DNA of 64,000 bases from Sphingomonas sp. UNC305MFCol5.2. Lineage in GTDB: Bacteria; Pseudomonadota; Alphaproteobacteria; Sphingomonadales; Sphingomonadaceae. The stretch's first letter is position 1. Every line of letters starts with the position of its first letter. The position numbers and the translations under genes were made by a program. Location: the NCBI RefSeq assembly GCF_000712135.1, contig NZ_JOOE01000004.1, forward strand, positions 126,501 to 190,500, read 5' to 3'. The notes under the pieces were generated by a model that was not told where the DNA came from, made no database searches, and saw only the letters and a program-made list of their open reading frames with translations. Below, piece after piece: positions 46,972-55,164 of this stretch.

Positions 46972-47969
46972 AGCTTCGCGATGGCCTCCGCCAGGGGCCG
47001 GATCGCGTCCTCGCTCTGGTCCCAGGACGTCACCAGCCGGATTTCGCCGGGTGCCCAGTCGTAGAAATCGAAGCCCAATGCGCGCAGCGACGCGGCCTCG
47101 TCTGGACTGGCCTTGAGGAACACTTCATTGGCCTCGACCAGATGGACCAGCCGGTCGCCGGCGGCGTCGGCGAGCAGTCGCGCGCCTGCGTTTGCGGCGC
47201 GCGCATTCGCCAGCCACAGATCGCCGTCGAGCATCGCGAGCAGCTGCGCCGCGAGATAGCGGCCCTTGGAGAGCAGCAATCCCGCGCGCTTGCGGCGATA
47301 GAGCGTCGCGTCGGCGAGCTCGGGCTTGAAGAAGATCAGTGCCTCGGCGCTCATCCCGCCATTCTTGACGAAGCCGAAGCTCAGCACATCGACGCCCGCC
47401 CGCCACGTCACGTCGGCCGGAGCGCAGCCGAGATGCGCCACCGCATTTGCAAAGCGCGCACCGTCCATATGCAAACCAAGCCCGCGCGCCTTTGCCATGT
47501 CGCCGATCGCGGCGACCTGATCGGGGGTGTAGACGAGGCCATATTCGCTCGCATTGGTGATCGAGATTGCGTGCGGCTGGACCCAGTGGACGCCGCTCTG
47601 GACACGATCCAGCACTGCCATGATGCTTTCCGGCGTGACCTTCGCGCCAATGCCCTCGGCCAGTGCGAGCTTGGCGCCGTGGGTATAGAATTCGGGCGCG
47701 CCGCATTCGTCGTTCTGGATATGCGCGTCGCGGTGGCAGACCACGCTGCCGTGCGGCGGGCAGAGCGCGGCGAGCGCCAGCGCATTGGCCGAGGTCCCCG
47801 AGGGGACCCAGAGCGCGCGCACCGGCGTGCCGAACAGATCCGAGAAGGCGCCGTCGAGCTGCTGCGACCAGCGATCGCCGTCATAGGCGGTGTCGACTAT
47901 ATTCACCCGGGCCAGTGCCTCCAGCACCTGGTTGCAGACCGGGGCGGCATTGTCGGAGAAGAAGCGCAT
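46968..47969 (-). CDS. Threonine aldolase family PLP enzyme
   Basis: A 333-residue fold-type I PLP enzyme. The start MRFFSDNAAPVCNQVLEAL and the segment VPSGTSANALALAALCPPHG bind the cofactor phosphate. The active-site Asp is in GLHMDGARFANAVAHLG, and the Schiff-base Lys lies in DVLSFGFVKNGGMSAEA near residue 197. Such enzymes cleave L-threonine or L-allo-threonine to glycine and acetaldehyde. It is followed by an EamA transporter with a four-base overlap, suggesting a metabolic pair. Confidence 0.92.
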   Translation of the reverse strand: MRFFSDNAAPVCNQVLEALARVNIVDTAYDGDRWSQQLDGAFSDLFGTPVRALWVPSGTSANALALAALCPPHGSVVCHRDAHIQNDECGAPEFYTHGAKLALAEGIGAKVTPESIMAVLDRVQSGVHWVQPHAISITNASEYGLVYTPDQVAAIGDMAKARGLGLHMDGARFANAVAHLGCAPADVTWRAGVDVLSFGFVKNGGMSAEALIFFKPELADATLYRRKRAGLLLSKGRYLAAQLLAMLDGDLWLANARAANAGARLLADAAGDRLVHLVEANEVFLKASPDEAASLRALGFDFYDWAPGEIRLVTSWDQSEDAIRPLAEAIAKL

Positions 47970-48010
47970 GCGGCTGCCATCGCGGCCCCCGCGCTTCAGG
48001 TCAATTCCCT

Positions 48011-50221
48011 CTATTCCTCGTTGCGTTCGTCGGTGCCGCGCGGCGGCGGGCCCGGCTGGTCTCCCGGAATCCCTTCATCGTCGGGCGGCATCCGGTCGCG
48101 CGAGGGTGCCACCTCGGTCTCGATGCCGGAGCCTTCGACGAAATCACCGACGGCGTTGAACACGTCGTCCAGCGTCATCTCGTTGTCGAGTTCGTCCTCG
48201 ACCACCGGGGCCGGCGGCAGCGAGACGCCCAATGCGCGGACCATGAAGTCGCGCCATACCCGCGCCGGGATGCCGCTGCCCGACAGGCCCGGGCTCGGCG
48301 AATTGTCGTCGTTGCCGATCCACACCGCTGCGACCAGATCGCCGGCATAGCCGATGAACCAGGCGTCGCGATTGTCCTGCGTCGTCCCGGTCTTGCCGAA
48401 GGCGGGGATCGACAACGCGGCGCTGCGCCCGGTGCCCGAAGTCACCACCGATCCCAGCAGCGAGCGCATGTCGTCGAGCTCGCCGCTGCGGAAAGGCGTC
48501 GCCGAGCCTAGCCGCGCCGCCAGCCAGTCGTCGGCGGATTCGGCGTCGTCGAGCCCGCGCGGGCGCACCGGATAGCTCCCGTTCGCCACTGCGGCATAGG
48601 CTGCGGTCAGTTCGAGCAGCGACACCGTCGAGGTGCCCAGCCCGATCGAGACGTCACTGGCGATCGGCGTCGAAATGCCCAGGTCGCGCGCGGCGCGAGT
48701 CACCTTGGCCACGCCGATCTCGTTGGTCAGCCGCGCGGCCACCACGTTGCTCGACTTGGCGAAGGCCTGGCGCAGCGTGATCTTGCCGGCATAACGCCCA
48801 TTGCTGTTGGTCGGCGACCAATCGCCGATCGTCACCGGGGAATCGTCGACGATGCTGTCGGGAGTCATCCCCGAACGCAGCGCCGCCAGATAGACGAACA
48901 GCTTGAAGGTCGATCCCGGCTGGCGCCGCGCCTGGGTCGCGCGGTTGAACGGGCTGTCGCGATAACTCCTGCCGCCGACCATCGCGACGACGCGCCCGTC
49001 GGGCCGCATCGCCACCAGTGCGATCTGGGTATTCCTCAGGCCGGCCCCACGCACTGCGCGTTCGGCCGCGGCCTGGATGTTGGTCTCCAGCGTGGTCTTG
49101 ACGGTCTGCTCGGTCGCCACGCCGCCGGCGCGATCGCGTGCCTCGGGGAGCACCCAGTCGGCGAAATAGGTGCCGTTGGGCAGTTCCTTCTCCTTGCTCA
49201 CCCGGAGCACCGCCGGTCGCACCCGCGCGGCCTCGTCCTTGTCGAGCAGCCCCGCCGCGACCATCGCGCCGATCACCAGTTTCTGCCGCTCGCGCGCGCC
49301 CTTGAGGTTCCCCGTCGGCGCCAGCCGGCTCGGCGCCTTGACGAGCCCCGCGAGCAGAGTCGCCTGGCTCAGCGTCAATTGCTCGGGCTCGATGCTGAAA
49401 TAATGCTGCGCGGCGGCGCGCAGGCCATAGACGTTGTCGCCGAAATAGACGTTCGAGAGATAGCGCGAGAGGATCTCGTCCTTGGTCAGCCACGCCTCGA
49501 GCCAGAAGGCGATCATCACTTCGCGCAGTTTCCGCGTCACCGTCCGGTCGGAGGTCAGGAACGCGTTCTTGGCGAGCTGCTGGGTGATCGTGCTGCCGCC
49601 CTGCGATCCGCCGCTGCTGGTCGCATTGTGGAGGAAGGCGCGCAGGATGCCGCGCGGATCGACGCCCATATGGCCGAAGAAGCGCCGGTCCTCGATCGCG
49701 ATGAACGCGCCGGCGACGTGCTTGGGCAATTTGGTGACGTCGACCGGTGCGGCGATGTCCGCCCCGCGCCGCGCGATCGGCTTGCCCTCGGCCGAGAGCA
49801 AAGTGATCGACGGCGGTGCCGGCGGCTGGAGCGACTTGGACAAGGGCGCGGTCAGCGCGAGCCAGGCGACCGCGAGCACGAACAACAGGATGAACCCGGC
49901 AATGCCCCAGCTCACCCAGCGCCAGCGGAAGCGGAAGCGCCTGGCGGGAACGGGGAGGTTCGGCGTCTCGCCTTCGCCGGAAGGCGGTCCGCCTTCGGGC
50001 GGCGGCGGAGGTGGAGGCGTCGCGGCACGCCAGAACGGGTCGGGCGTCAGTCCCGGCAGCGGCGTTGGGGGCGCGACCGGACCAACCTTCACATCCAGCG
50101 GGGCGGGATCGGCGCGCGAGGGCCGCCACGCGCGGACCGGTGCCGCCGCCGAGTCCTCGCCGGTTTCAGCAGGTCGCCGTAGCGGAAAGCGGACATCGCC
50201 GGAGCCGGGTTCGCGGGCCAT
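48011..50221 (-). CDS. Penicillin-binding protein 1A-type transglycosylase/transpeptidase
   Basis: A 736-residue bifunctional class A PBP building peptidoglycan. A Pro-rich cytoplasmic region (about residues 55-95) precedes one membrane helix (about 100-122). The GT51 domain has the catalytic Glu in AIEDRRFFGHMG and the motif GGSTITQQLAKN. The transpeptidase has the Ser motif PGSTFKLFVYL near residue 435, SSN at AKSSNVVAARL, and KTGT near residue 602. The C-terminus is acidic and Pro-rich. The Pro-rich stretch is encoded by DNA with two perfect hairpins (49969-50002), possibly an old repeat insertion. Confidence 0.94.
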   Translation of the reverse strand: MAREPGSGDVRFPLRRPAETGEDSAAAPVRAWRPSRADPAPLDVKVGPVAPPTPLPGLTPDPFWRAATPPPPPPPEGGPPSGEGETPNLPVPARRFRFRWRWVSWGIAGFILLFVLAVAWLALTAPLSKSLQPPAPPSITLLSAEGKPIARRGADIAAPVDVTKLPKHVAGAFIAIEDRRFFGHMGVDPRGILRAFLHNATSSGGSQGGSTITQQLAKNAFLTSDRTVTRKLREVMIAFWLEAWLTKDEILSRYLSNVYFGDNVYGLRAAAQHYFSIEPEQLTLSQATLLAGLVKAPSRLAPTGNLKGARERQKLVIGAMVAAGLLDKDEAARVRPAVLRVSKEKELPNGTYFADWVLPEARDRAGGVATEQTVKTTLETNIQAAAERAVRGAGLRNTQIALVAMRPDGRVVAMVGGRSYRDSPFNRATQARRQPGSTFKLFVYLAALRSGMTPDSIVDDSPVTIGDWSPTNSNGRYAGKITLRQAFAKSSNVVAARLTNEIGVAKVTRAARDLGISTPIASDVSIGLGTSTVSLLELTAAYAAVANGSYPVRPRGLDDAESADDWLAARLGSATPFRSGELDDMRSLLGSVVTSGTGRSAALSIPAFGKTGTTQDNRDAWFIGYAGDLVAAVWIGNDDNSPSPGLSGSGIPARVWRDFMVRALGVSLPPAPVVEDELDNEMTLDDVFNAVGDFVEGSGIETEVAPSRDRMPPDDEGIPGDQPGPPPRGTDERNEE

Positions 50222-50330
50222 CAGGGCCTCTTATCGCCCTCAGGCCATTGGGAAAAGCACAACGCCACGGTGTGTTGTTATTATAAGACAGCTCGCGAGG
50301 CAAGTTTGGAAATGTGCAGGTGTTCCCGCC

Positions 50331-50897
50331 TCAGGCCTCCAGCTCGACATCCCAGTAGAGCCAGTCGCGCCAGGTCTGGTGAAGGTAGTTGGGCGGAAAG
50401 CGCCGGCCATGCTCCTGGAGCTGCCAGCTGGTCGGGCGGATCGGCTCGATATGGAGCGGCATCGCGGCCTGTTTCGGGGTGCGCCCGCCCTTTTTGAGGT
50501 TGCACGGCGCGCAGGCGGTGGCGACATTCTCCCAGGTGGTGCGCCCGCCCTGGGCCCGGGGGATGACATGGTCGAAGGTGAGGTCGCGCTGGGTCCCGCA
50601 ATATTGGCAGGAGAACTTGTCGCGGAGGAACAGGTTGAAGCGCGTGAAGGCAGGGAATTGGGAAGGTCTGACATATTGTTTGAGCGCGATGACCGAAGGA
50701 AGCTTCAGCCTCGCGCTGGGACTTCGGACCTCGCGTTCATAGAAGGAGACCACGTCGACCCGGTCGAGGAACAATGCCTTGATCGCGGTCTGCCACGGCC
50801 ACACGCTGAGCGGATAATAGCTCAGCGGCGTGTAATCGGCGTTGAGCACGAGCGCGGGGCAACTGTCCGGATGGCGGATCAGATCGGGATGGTACAT
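50331..50897 (-). CDS. HNH endonuclease family protein
   Basis: A 188-residue protein with an HNH nuclease domain near the C-terminus: zinc Cys pair CQYCG near residue 112, then LTFDHVIPRAQGGRTTWENVATAC, with the second Cys pair CAPCNLKKGG. The N-terminal part (YTPLSYYPLSVWPWQTAIKAL) is typical of a widely conserved chromosomal HNH family in alphaproteobacteria and cyanobacteria whose role is not established. ATG 50897 has a GAGGGAG ribosome-binding site. It is not next to restriction or phage genes, so a housekeeping role is more likely than defence. Confidence 0.88.
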   Translation of the reverse strand: MYHPDLIRHPDSCPALVLNADYTPLSYYPLSVWPWQTAIKALFLDRVDVVSFYEREVRSPSARLKLPSVIALKQYVRPSQFPAFTRFNLFLRDKFSCQYCGTQRDLTFDHVIPRAQGGRTTWENVATACAPCNLKKGGRTPKQAAMPLHIEPIRPTSWQLQEHGRRFPPNYLHQTWRDWLYWDVELEA

Positions 50898-50997
50898 GCG
50901 CTCCCTCACCCGTTTTGCTCGGTCAGCACTCCCTGGCGGGGAATGGTGACGGGCACATGACAGCATATGCCGCGACTCGCGGTCAAGGGCCGGTTTG

Positions 50998-51855
50998 ATG
51001 GTTATCCACACGCGATTCGCGCCGAGCCCGACCGGGCGGCTCCATCTCGGCCACGCATATTCGGCGATCCAAGCGCATGATTTCGCGCGGGCGCAAAGCG
51101 GGCGTTTCAGCCTGCGCATCGAGGATATCGACGGCACCCGCAGCCGGCCCGAACATGTCGAGGCGGTGCTCCGCGATCTCGAATGGCTGGGGCTGGCGTG
51201 GGACGGGGAGGTGACGTTCCAGTCGCAGCGGCTGGAACTGTATCAGGCTGCGCTCGATCGGCTGAAAGCGATGGATTTGCTCTATCCGTGCTTCTGCACC
51301 CGCGCCGATATCGCCGCGAGCCTGTCGGCGCCGCATGGACCCGAGGGCGCGATCTACCCCGGGACCTGCCGGGGACTCGACGCGCCCGACCTGTCGCGAC
51401 CGCACAGCTGGCGGCTGGATGTGGAGCGCGCCCTGAAATTCCCTCTCCCCTTGTGGGAGAGGGAGCTTTATTGGCACGATGCCTTTGCCGGCTGGATCCG
51501 CGCCGATCCGCTGTCGCATGGCGACGTGATCCTCGCACGCAAGGATGCGCCGGCCAGCTATCACCTCGCGGTCACCGTCGACGACGCCGCGCAGGGTATC
51601 ACCCATATCGTTCGCGGTATGGACCTGTTCGCCGCCACGCATGTCCACCGCCTGCTCCAGGCGCTGCTCGACTTGCCCACTCCCGAATATCGCCACCACC
51701 CGCTGTTGCTCGGCCCCGACGGCACGCGCCTCGCCAAGCGCCACGGCGCGCCGAGCCTCGAGGCGATGCGTCTGGCGGGCGAGGACGGGCGCGCGCTCGC
51801 CGATCGGCTGCGTCAGGGTTTGCTCCCGGTTGGATTCGCCTCGGCAAAGGCGTAG
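50998..51855 (+). CDS. gluQ: Glutamyl-Q tRNA(Asp) synthetase
   Basis: A 285-residue paralogue of glutamyl-tRNA synthetase lacking the anticodon domain. It attaches glutamate to queuosine in tRNA(Asp). The class I motifs are APSPTGRLHLGHAYS and the KMSKS-type RLAKRHGAP near residue 245. The zinc region has CFCTRAD and GTCRG. An in-frame palindrome at 51441-51463 encodes PLPLWERE (about residues 149-156) in a loop where related enzymes are shorter. ATG 50998 is used. Fits with a queuosine-precursor-type transporter elsewhere in the window (59865). Confidence 0.93.
   Translation: MVIHTRFAPSPTGRLHLGHAYSAIQAHDFARAQSGRFSLRIEDIDGTRSRPEHVEAVLRDLEWLGLAWDGEVTFQSQRLELYQAALDRLKAMDLLYPCFCTRADIAASLSAPHGPEGAIYPGTCRGLDAPDLSRPHSWRLDVERALKFPLPLWERELYWHDAFAGWIRADPLSHGDVILARKDAPASYHLAVTVDDAAQGITHIVRGMDLFAATHVHRLLQALLDLPTPEYRHHPLLLGPDGTRLAKRHGAPSLEAMRLAGEDGRALADRLRQGLLPVGFASAKA
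51441..51463. repeat. Short palindromic repeat inside gluQ (type A core)
   Basis: CCCTCTCCC (51441-51449) and GGGAGAGGG (51455-51463) form a perfect 9-bp stem with loop CTTGT. It keeps the reading frame and encodes part of PLPLWERE. The sequence is close to the cores of the intergenic type A repeats, so it is probably a repeat insertion tolerated inside a surface loop. Confidence 0.6.
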
Positions 51856-51864
51856 ACCCGCGTC

Positions 51865-52095
51865 ATGACCTTCTTCCTCGCCGTCCTGCTCATCGCCGCC
51901 ATGCTCGCGGTCGTCTTCGTCCTCATCAAGGGGCTGGTGAACATGGCGCAGACCACCACCAAGGATCTGGAAGGCGAGGGGCCCAGCGATCGCGCGCTCA
52001 AGTCGAACAAGCTGATGCAGCAGCGCATCCTGCTACAGGGCGTGGCGATCGCGATCATCGCGTTGCTGCTGCTGATTCTTTCGGCCAAGGGCTGA
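51865..52095 (+). CDS. HIG1-domain twin-helix membrane protein
   Basis: A 76-residue inner-membrane protein with two helices (about residues 3-25 and 53-73). The linker has GPSDRALKSNKLMQQRILLQG, matching the bacterial HIG1-like (hypoxia-induced) family, members of which associate with cytochrome oxidase. It starts nine bases after the gluQ stop. There is no clear Shine-Dalgarno sequence. A respiratory role is inferred from family only. Confidence 0.8.
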   Translation: MTFFLAVLLIAAMLAVVFVLIKGLVNMAQTTTKDLEGEGPSDRALKSNKLMQQRILLQGVAIAIIALLLLILSAKG

Positions 52096-52107
52096 CCGGC
52101 ACGCCGC

Positions 52108-52203
52108 TCAACCGTTCAGGATAATCAGGCACCACGCCAGCGCGATCAGCATCAGGCCGATCAGCACCGCCAGTCCAAGGTCGAGCAACCGCGGGCGGCG
52201 CAT
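52108..52203 (-). CDS. Possible 31-residue single-helix membrane protein
   Basis: A short frame starting MRRPRLLDLGLAVLIGLMLI and ending CLIILNG: a basic N-terminus followed by one membrane helix, a positive-inside pattern that is unlikely by chance. It starts six bases after the PilZ gene's stop on the same strand, so could be co-transcribed. A GGGG run directly before the ATG is too close to be a good ribosome-binding site, so the start is uncertain. No family recognised. Confidence 0.45.
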   Translation of the reverse strand: MRRPRLLDLGLAVLIGLMLIALAWCLIILNG

Positions 52204-52209
52204 CCCCTT

Positions 52210-52542
52210 TCAGAGAAATCCGAGGTGCGTCACCGTCGATTGATGGAGCGGATTCTTGAACCTGAGCCCGACCACGCCTTCGCGCGACCAGACCACCGTC
52301 GCCGGCATCGGCGAGAGGTGTGCGATCGCCACCCACACTTCGTCACTTTCGTGCAGGCCCCAGGTGAAGACCTTGCAGCCCTCGGCCGAGACGTCGGCGA
52401 CTTCGCCCTTGATCCGGCGTACTTCGCCGCTCGCGCGGATCGTCGCCGTCAGGGCGGTGGGCGTGCGCGGAGTCGTGCGCCGATCGGCCAGCGCGAAGCG
52501 GTCGATGGGTGCGTCGTCGGTTCCGTGATCAATCGGGTTCAT
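52210..52542 (-). CDS. PilZ domain protein
   Basis: A 110-residue protein with the PilZ pattern. The c-di-GMP switch region would be RFALADRRTTPRTPT (a DRRxxPR variant of RxxxR) near residue 20, and the D/N-x-S-x-x-G element is VADVSAEGCKV near residue 50. The last part, ATVVWSREGVVGLRFKNPL, is typical of PilZ domains. It is likely a c-di-GMP effector or a degenerate PilZ protein controlling surface behaviour. A GGGGAAAT sequence precedes the ATG. No other c-di-GMP genes are nearby. Confidence 0.82.
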   Translation of the reverse strand: MNPIDHGTDDAPIDRFALADRRTTPRTPTALTATIRASGEVRRIKGEVADVSAEGCKVFTWGLHESDEVWVAIAHLSPMPATVVWSREGVVGLRFKNPLHQSTVTHLGFL

Positions 52543-52604
52543 GCGGATTTCCCCTGTCTGACGGGATACGCCGTCAGCGGTTTACATGCAGTGCCCAAAC
52601 GGGG

Positions 52605-53150
52605 TTAGCGGCGCATAAAATCGCAGCGGGCCGCGGCGCGGAACAGGAAGCCCGACACCAGCCACATGCCGACGAAGAATATCGCGATTCCCACCGGCAG
52701 ATCCATGCGCGCGATCAGCGCGACCGCGCTCACCAGCAATTGCGCGAAGGCCGTCGCGAACAGCGCACGCGCCATTCCTTCCGCCTGCAGCCGCGCGACA
52801 AAGGCGCCAGCGATCGCGATGGCAAGGACGCCGAAGAACGCCAGATTGGCGGGATTGCCCTCGTTGCCGATGATGCCGACGGCAAGGTTGCTCCAGACGA
52901 TCAGGAACCCCGTCGCGAGCGCGACGCCGACCGCGGCGCGATACGCCGCATTGCCTGTCATCCGCACCACCAGTTCATAGGCCACGCCGACGCTGCCGAT
53001 CAGCAGAATCGCGAACACGAAGTCGGACAGGGTCCACGCCACTTCGTCGGTGAACCGCATCGCGATCAGCGGCAGCAGGATCAGTGCCACGGCGGTGCCC
53101 CAGCCCGCCACGCGCCATAGGTTCACGTGACGATTTACGTCTGCAGTCAT
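52605..53150 (-). CDS. Uncharacterised five-helix membrane protein
   Basis: A 181-residue protein with about five membrane helices, starting MTADVNRHVNLWRVAGWG with GGAGACG before the ATG. It contains MRFTDEVAWTLSDFVFAILLIG and VGIIGNEGNPANLAFFGVL, and ends in a basic tail (AAARCDFMRR). Proteins with this pattern are widespread and unnamed in proteobacteria; no function is known. It is divergent from the cobalamin adenosyltransferase gene, with a 133-base gap. Confidence 0.75.
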   Translation of the reverse strand: MTADVNRHVNLWRVAGWGTAVALILLPLIAMRFTDEVAWTLSDFVFAILLIGSVGVAYELVVRMTGNAAYRAAVGVALATGFLIVWSNLAVGIIGNEGNPANLAFFGVLAIAIAGAFVARLQAEGMARALFATAFAQLLVSAVALIARMDLPVGIAIFFVGMWLVSGFLFRAAARCDFMRR

Positions 53151-53283
53151 GGTTTCGTCTCCGATATTTGATCGGTCGATACCTAGACCGGGCGGGGGTG
53201 AGCGGCATGAGCGAGGCGTGAGGATTTCCTGAGCAATGCGCCGGGCTTCCGCACCGGCTGCTCCGGGCGTAGGACAGGCGCGG

Positions 53284-53841
53284 ATGGTAAAGCTCAACAA
53301 GATCTACACGCGCACCGGTGACGACGGCACCACGGGGCTGGTCGATGGATCGCGCGTGTCCAAGGCCGATCCGCGCATGGCGGCGATCGGCGATGTCGAC
53401 GAGGCCAATAGCGCGATCGGCGTGGCGCGCGCGGCGCTGGGTCCCGGCAGCGTCAGCGAAATGCTCGCGCGCATCCAGAACGACCTGTTCGATCTCGGCG
53501 CCGATCTCGCCACGCCGGTCGAAATCGAAGGTGCGCTGCGCATCGTGCCGGCGCAGATCGAGTGGCTCGAGGAACGCATCGATCATTTGAACGGCGCGCT
53601 CGATCCGCTGACCAGCTTCATCCTCCCCGCCGGCGAGCCGGCCGCGGCGGCGCTCCACCTCGCACGCGCGGTCGTCCGTCGCGCTGAGCGGACAATCGTC
53701 GCCGCTGCGGCGCAGAGGGTGTTGTCTCCGGCTACGACCACCTATCTAAATCGCCTGTCCGATCTGCTGTTCGTCGCCGCACGCGCAATGAACCGGAACG
53801 GGGCCGGCGACGTTTTATGGGTGCCGGGCGCCTCGCGCTGA
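53284..53841 (+). CDS. Cob(I)alamin adenosyltransferase (PduO/EutT-like type)
   Basis: A 185-residue enzyme that transfers the adenosyl group of ATP to cobalamin. The ATP-binding N-terminus is KIYTRTGDDGTTGLVDGSRV, and the C-terminal helix ARAVVRRAERTIVA and LNRLSDLLFVAARA are typical of PduO-type enzymes. ATG 53284 is preferred over an upstream in-frame ATG (53236) because the family starts with MVKLNKIYTR and GGACAGG precedes it. This makes coenzyme B12 for mutases and reductases encoded elsewhere. No cobalamin riboswitch is seen upstream. Confidence 0.93.
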   Translation: MVKLNKIYTRTGDDGTTGLVDGSRVSKADPRMAAIGDVDEANSAIGVARAALGPGSVSEMLARIQNDLFDLGADLATPVEIEGALRIVPAQIEWLEERIDHLNGALDPLTSFILPAGEPAAAALHLARAVVRRAERTIVAAAAQRVLSPATTTYLNRLSDLLFVAARAMNRNGAGDVLWVPGASR

Positions 53842-53893
53842 CGCAGTTTGTTTCGGGTTGACGCTACGGCGTGCCCGACGTACTGGGAACATT

Positions 53894-55162
53894 ATGAGAA
53901 CGGAGCGCGATGTAAACCCGGCTTCCTCCGCACTCGCGTCGCGTTTCGTCGCGGTTCGGGCGCTCAGCGCCGATCTCGTCGCGCCGCTTTCGGATGCCGA
54001 TGCGACGATCCAGTCGATGGACGATGCGTCGCCCGCCAAATGGCATCTCGCCCACACGACCTGGTTTTTCGAGACGTTCGTGCTGCGCGATCATGTGCCG
54101 GGTTACCGGCTGTTCGACGAACGCTGGCCGTTCCTGTTCAACAGCTATTACGAGGCCGAGGGTGCCCGCCATGCACGGCCGCGCCGGGGGATGCTGTCGC
54201 GGCCGTCGCTCGACGAGATCCTGCGCTATCGCGCCGCGGTGGACGCGGCGTTGCTGGCGGCGCTCCCCGATCTTTCCGACGTGGCGCGGACCCTGGTCGA
54301 TCTCGGCTGCCATCATGAGGAGCAGCACCAGGAACTCCTGCTCACCGACATCCTTCACCATTTCTCGGTAAATCCCCTGGAATCAGCTATTTGGCCCGGG
54401 GACCCCAAGGTCCCCGTCGCCTTGCCGGGCCCGATCGCCTGGCTCGAGGGCCGCACCGGCACGGTCGAGATCGGCGCATATGCGCAATCTTCGCAAAGTT
54501 TCGCCTTCGATTGCGAAGGCCCGCGCCACACCCAGCTTCTCCACCCGCACGCACTCGCCGACCGCACCGTGACCAACGGCGAATGGGCCGCCTTCATCGC
54601 CGATGGCGGTTATCGTGACCCGCGCCACTGGCTGTCCGACGGCTGGGCGTGGGCGCAGGCCGAAGGCGTGGTTGCCCCGCTCTACTGGGAGCAGCGTGAC
54701 GGCGTCTGGACCCGTTTCGGTCTCGATGGCCGCCGCCCGATCGACTCCGCCGCGCCGGTCACGCATGTCAGCTTTTTCGAGGCCGACGCTTACGCCAGCT
54801 GGGCCGGCGCGCGGCTGCCGACCGAATTCGAATGGGAAGCCGCGGCGAGCGGGCATGACCCGTTGTCGGGCAACCAGCTCGATGCGGCGGGGGCCGTGGA
54901 GCCGCGTCCGTCGGCGGGCGGCCCCGCTTTCTTCGGCGATGTCTGGGAATGGACCGGCAGCGCCTTTCGTCCCTATCCGGGCTTCCGCGCAGCCGAGGGC
55001 GCAGTCGGCGAATATAACGGCAAGTTCATGAGCGGGCAGTTCGTGCTGCGCGGCGGCAGCTGCGCCACGCCGCGCGGGCATGTCCGTGCGAGCTACCGCA
55101 ACTTCTTCTATCCACACCAGCGCTGGCAGTTCACCGGCGTACGCCTGGCCAAGGATCTGTAG
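53894..55162 (+). CDS. egtB: Ergothioneine biosynthesis protein EgtB (sulfoxide synthase)
   Basis: A 422-residue iron enzyme that joins hercynine with a thiol substrate and oxygen in ergothioneine synthesis. The DinB-like N-domain has the iron-binding His residues in WHLAHTTWFFE near residue 45 and CHHEEQHQELLL near residue 135. The C-terminal formylglycine-generating-enzyme-like domain has GVRLAKDL at its end, FGDVWEWTGS and YNGKFMSGQFVLRGGS. ATG 53894 is used; a weak GGGA precedes it. egtD follows two bases later. Only egtB and egtD are here, the minimal bacterial pair. Confidence 0.94.
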   Translation: MRTERDVNPASSALASRFVAVRALSADLVAPLSDADATIQSMDDASPAKWHLAHTTWFFETFVLRDHVPGYRLFDERWPFLFNSYYEAEGARHARPRRGMLSRPSLDEILRYRAAVDAALLAALPDLSDVARTLVDLGCHHEEQHQELLLTDILHHFSVNPLESAIWPGDPKVPVALPGPIAWLEGRTGTVEIGAYAQSSQSFAFDCEGPRHTQLLHPHALADRTVTNGEWAAFIADGGYRDPRHWLSDGWAWAQAEGVVAPLYWEQRDGVWTRFGLDGRRPIDSAAPVTHVSFFEADAYASWAGARLPTEFEWEAAASGHDPLSGNQLDAAGAVEPRPSAGGPAFFGDVWEWTGSAFRPYPGFRAAEGAVGEYNGKFMSGQFVLRGGSCATPRGHVRASYRNFFYPHQRWQFTGVRLAKDL

Positions 55163-55164
55163 CA

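Noticed and set aside
50331..50897. HNH endonuclease as part of a defence or phage system
   Set aside because: It has no restriction, methylase or phage genes beside it and matches a widely conserved chromosomal HNH family.
53151..53283. Cobalamin riboswitch before the adenosyltransferase gene
   Set aside because: The 133-base gap is too short and lacks the conserved B12-box sequence.
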